Positions 63,148 through 64,000 of a stretch of DNA of 64,000 bases are shown here, piece by piece. Under the pieces are notes generated by a model. That model saw nothing but the letters and a program-made list of their open reading frames with translations. It had not been told where the DNA came from and did not search any database. Numbering within the stretch: the stretch's first letter is position 1; each line of letters starts with the position of its first letter. A program made the position numbers and the translations under genes. This DNA is from Streptomyces sp. CA-210063 (lineage in GTDB: Bacteria > Actinomycetota > Actinomycetes > Streptomycetales > Streptomycetaceae), in the NCBI RefSeq assembly GCF_024612015.1, contig NZ_CP102512.1, positions 2,852,001-2,916,000 of the forward strand, in the 5' to 3' direction.

Positions 63148-64000
63148 ATGACGAACACGACGTACAACCTCGGCCACCTCACCGTCCTGATCTCCGGCGC
63201 CAGCGTCGCCGGTCCGGCCCTCGCCCTGAACCTCGTCCGCCACGGCGCCCGGGTCACCGTCGTCGAGAAGGCGCCCGACCTGCGCGCGGGCGGCTTCGCC
63301 GTCGACTTCCGGGGACACGTGCACCGGAAGGTACTGACCGAGATGGGGATCTGGGACGAGATCCACGCCCGGCAGACCCACATGGGCCGGCAGATCGTCG
63401 TCGACGCGGACGGCTCCCCGAAGGTGGACCTGCCGTCGGAGATGATGAGCGGCGACGTGGAGATCTTCCGCGGCGAGCTGGCCCGCATCATGTACGAACG
63501 CACCCGGGACCACGTCGAGTACGTGTTCGGCGACTCGATCGCCACGCTCACCGACACACCGCACGGTGTGGACGTCACCTTCGAGAAGGGCCCGGCCCAC
63601 CGCTTCGACCTGGTGATCGGCGCGGACGGCCTCCACTCCCACACCCGCTCCCTCGTCTTCGGCGACGCGTCCCGCCATCTGCGCTTCCTCGACCACTACG
63701 TGGCCGGCTTCGCCGTCCCCAACGACCTGGGCCTGGACCGCACCGGCCGGCTCTACAGCGAGCCCGGCCGCGCGATCGCCCTCGGCAACTACGACGGCGA
63801 CCCGGACCGCGCCGGCGCGTTGCTGGTCTTCCGCTCCGGGCGGCTGTCGTACGACCGCCGGGACGTCGCCGCGCAGAAGCGGATCCTCGCCGAGCGGTTC
63901 GCGGGCATGGGCTGGGAGGGGCCGAACGTCCTCAAGGCGCTGGAGGCGGCCGACGACCTGTACTTCGACGCGATCGCCCAGATCCACGTCGACCGGCTCA
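63148..64000 (+). CDS. FAD-dependent monooxygenase (cut by window edge)
   Basis: The first 284 residues are visible. The product has an N-terminal dinucleotide-binding motif in a slightly unusual form (V-L-I-S-G-A-S-V-A-G-P-A-L-A near residue 13), E-K-A-P-D-L-R-A-G-G for the adenosine-binding acidic residue, and the D-G (F-D-L-V-I-G-A-D-G-L-H-S) motif near 160. This is the para-hydroxybenzoate hydroxylase-like class that hydroxylates aromatic substrates. The ATG at 63148 lies 35 nt after the AfsR-type gene, and the two are likely co-transcribed. Confidence 0.92.
   Translation, partial: MTNTTYNLGHLTVLISGASVAGPALALNLVRHGARVTVVEKAPDLRAGGFAVDFRGHVHRKVLTEMGIWDEIHARQTHMGRQIVVDADGSPKVDLPSEMMSGDVEIFRGELARIMYERTRDHVEYVFGDSIATLTDTPHGVDVTFEKGPAHRFDLVIGADGLHSHTRSLVFGDASRHLRFLDHYVAGFAVPNDLGLDRTGRLYSEPGRAIALGNYDGDPDRAGALLVFRSGRLSYDRRDVAAQKRILAERFAGMGWEGPNVLKALEAADDLYFDAIAQIHVDRL

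Overview
The window is high-GC actinobacterial chromosome, almost certainly Streptomyces. The gene order cdsA-frr-pyrH-tsf-rpsB, a whiG sporulation sigma factor, four adjacent signal peptidases (sipW-X-Y-Z), rpsP-rimM-trmD-rplS, ffh, amtB-glnK-glnD, nsdA, ftsY, glcP, smc, mutM, rnc (absB), coaD, rsmD, recG and rpmB is, from memory, the conserved central region around whiG and ffh of the Streptomyces coelicolor chromosome, read mostly on the minus strand. GTG (and one TTG) starts, overlapping stop/start codons, GC-rich hairpins between genes and the developmental regulators all fit. No tRNA, rRNA, CRISPR array or insertion sequence was seen.

Layout. 1-3.9 kb: translation and nucleotide genes (3' part of cdsA missing at the left edge, frr, pyrH, tsf, rpsB). 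4.1-10.4 kb: a divergent M23 peptidase-like gene, a TetR regulator, whiG, then dprA-comM-yraN and a DUF2469 gene. 10.4-17.2 kb: Nudix gene, sipZ/Y/X/W, rplS, trmD, rimM, KH protein, rpsP. 17.5-22.7 kb: SprT-like metalloprotein, a short-form prolyl-tRNA synthetase, a methyltransferase, ffh. 22.8-29.7 kb: the nitrogen operon amtB-glnK-glnD, a cysteine-rich secreted protein, nsdA. 30-39.8 kb: PrimPol-like protein, ftsY, flavin oxidoreductase, glcP, smc, a 66-residue coiled-coil protein, acylphosphatase. 40-52.4 kb: secreted CAP-domain protein, HxlR regulator, mutM, a large STAND-type ATPase, rnc, rpmF, DUF177, SepIVA-like protein, coaD, rsmD, recG. 52.6-64 kb: an HSP90/TPR gene pair, a DhaL/FakA-like gene, rpmB, an AfsR-type regulator and the start of a FAD monooxygenase.

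The core genes are ordinary housekeeping modules: ribosome biogenesis (rpsB, tsf, frr, rpsP, rimM, trmD, rplS, rpmF, rpmB, rnc), protein export (ffh, ftsY, sipW-Z), nitrogen sensing (amtB-glnK-glnD, with a GlnR-type box upstream) and chromosome maintenance (smc, mutM, recG, dprA).

The unusual content lies in what was added. recG carries a 338-residue intein inside its Walker A motif, with an Ala first residue and a W-C-T residue set of the class 3 type plus a LAGLIDADG homing endonuclease. A STAND-type ATPase with a leading G-H-S-L-Q-I-G motif sits between rnc and mutM. A translationally coupled HSP90/TPR pair sits between recG and the DhaL gene. An approximately 55-bp interspersed repeat occurs three times, once in frame inside smc. 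The AfsR-type regulator carries a 27-bp tandem repeat in its ATPase region, and sipX runs through what looks like its ancestral stop codon into sipY. Starts were chosen from ribosome binding sites and remembered family lengths; comparisons with S. coelicolor are from memory and were not searched.
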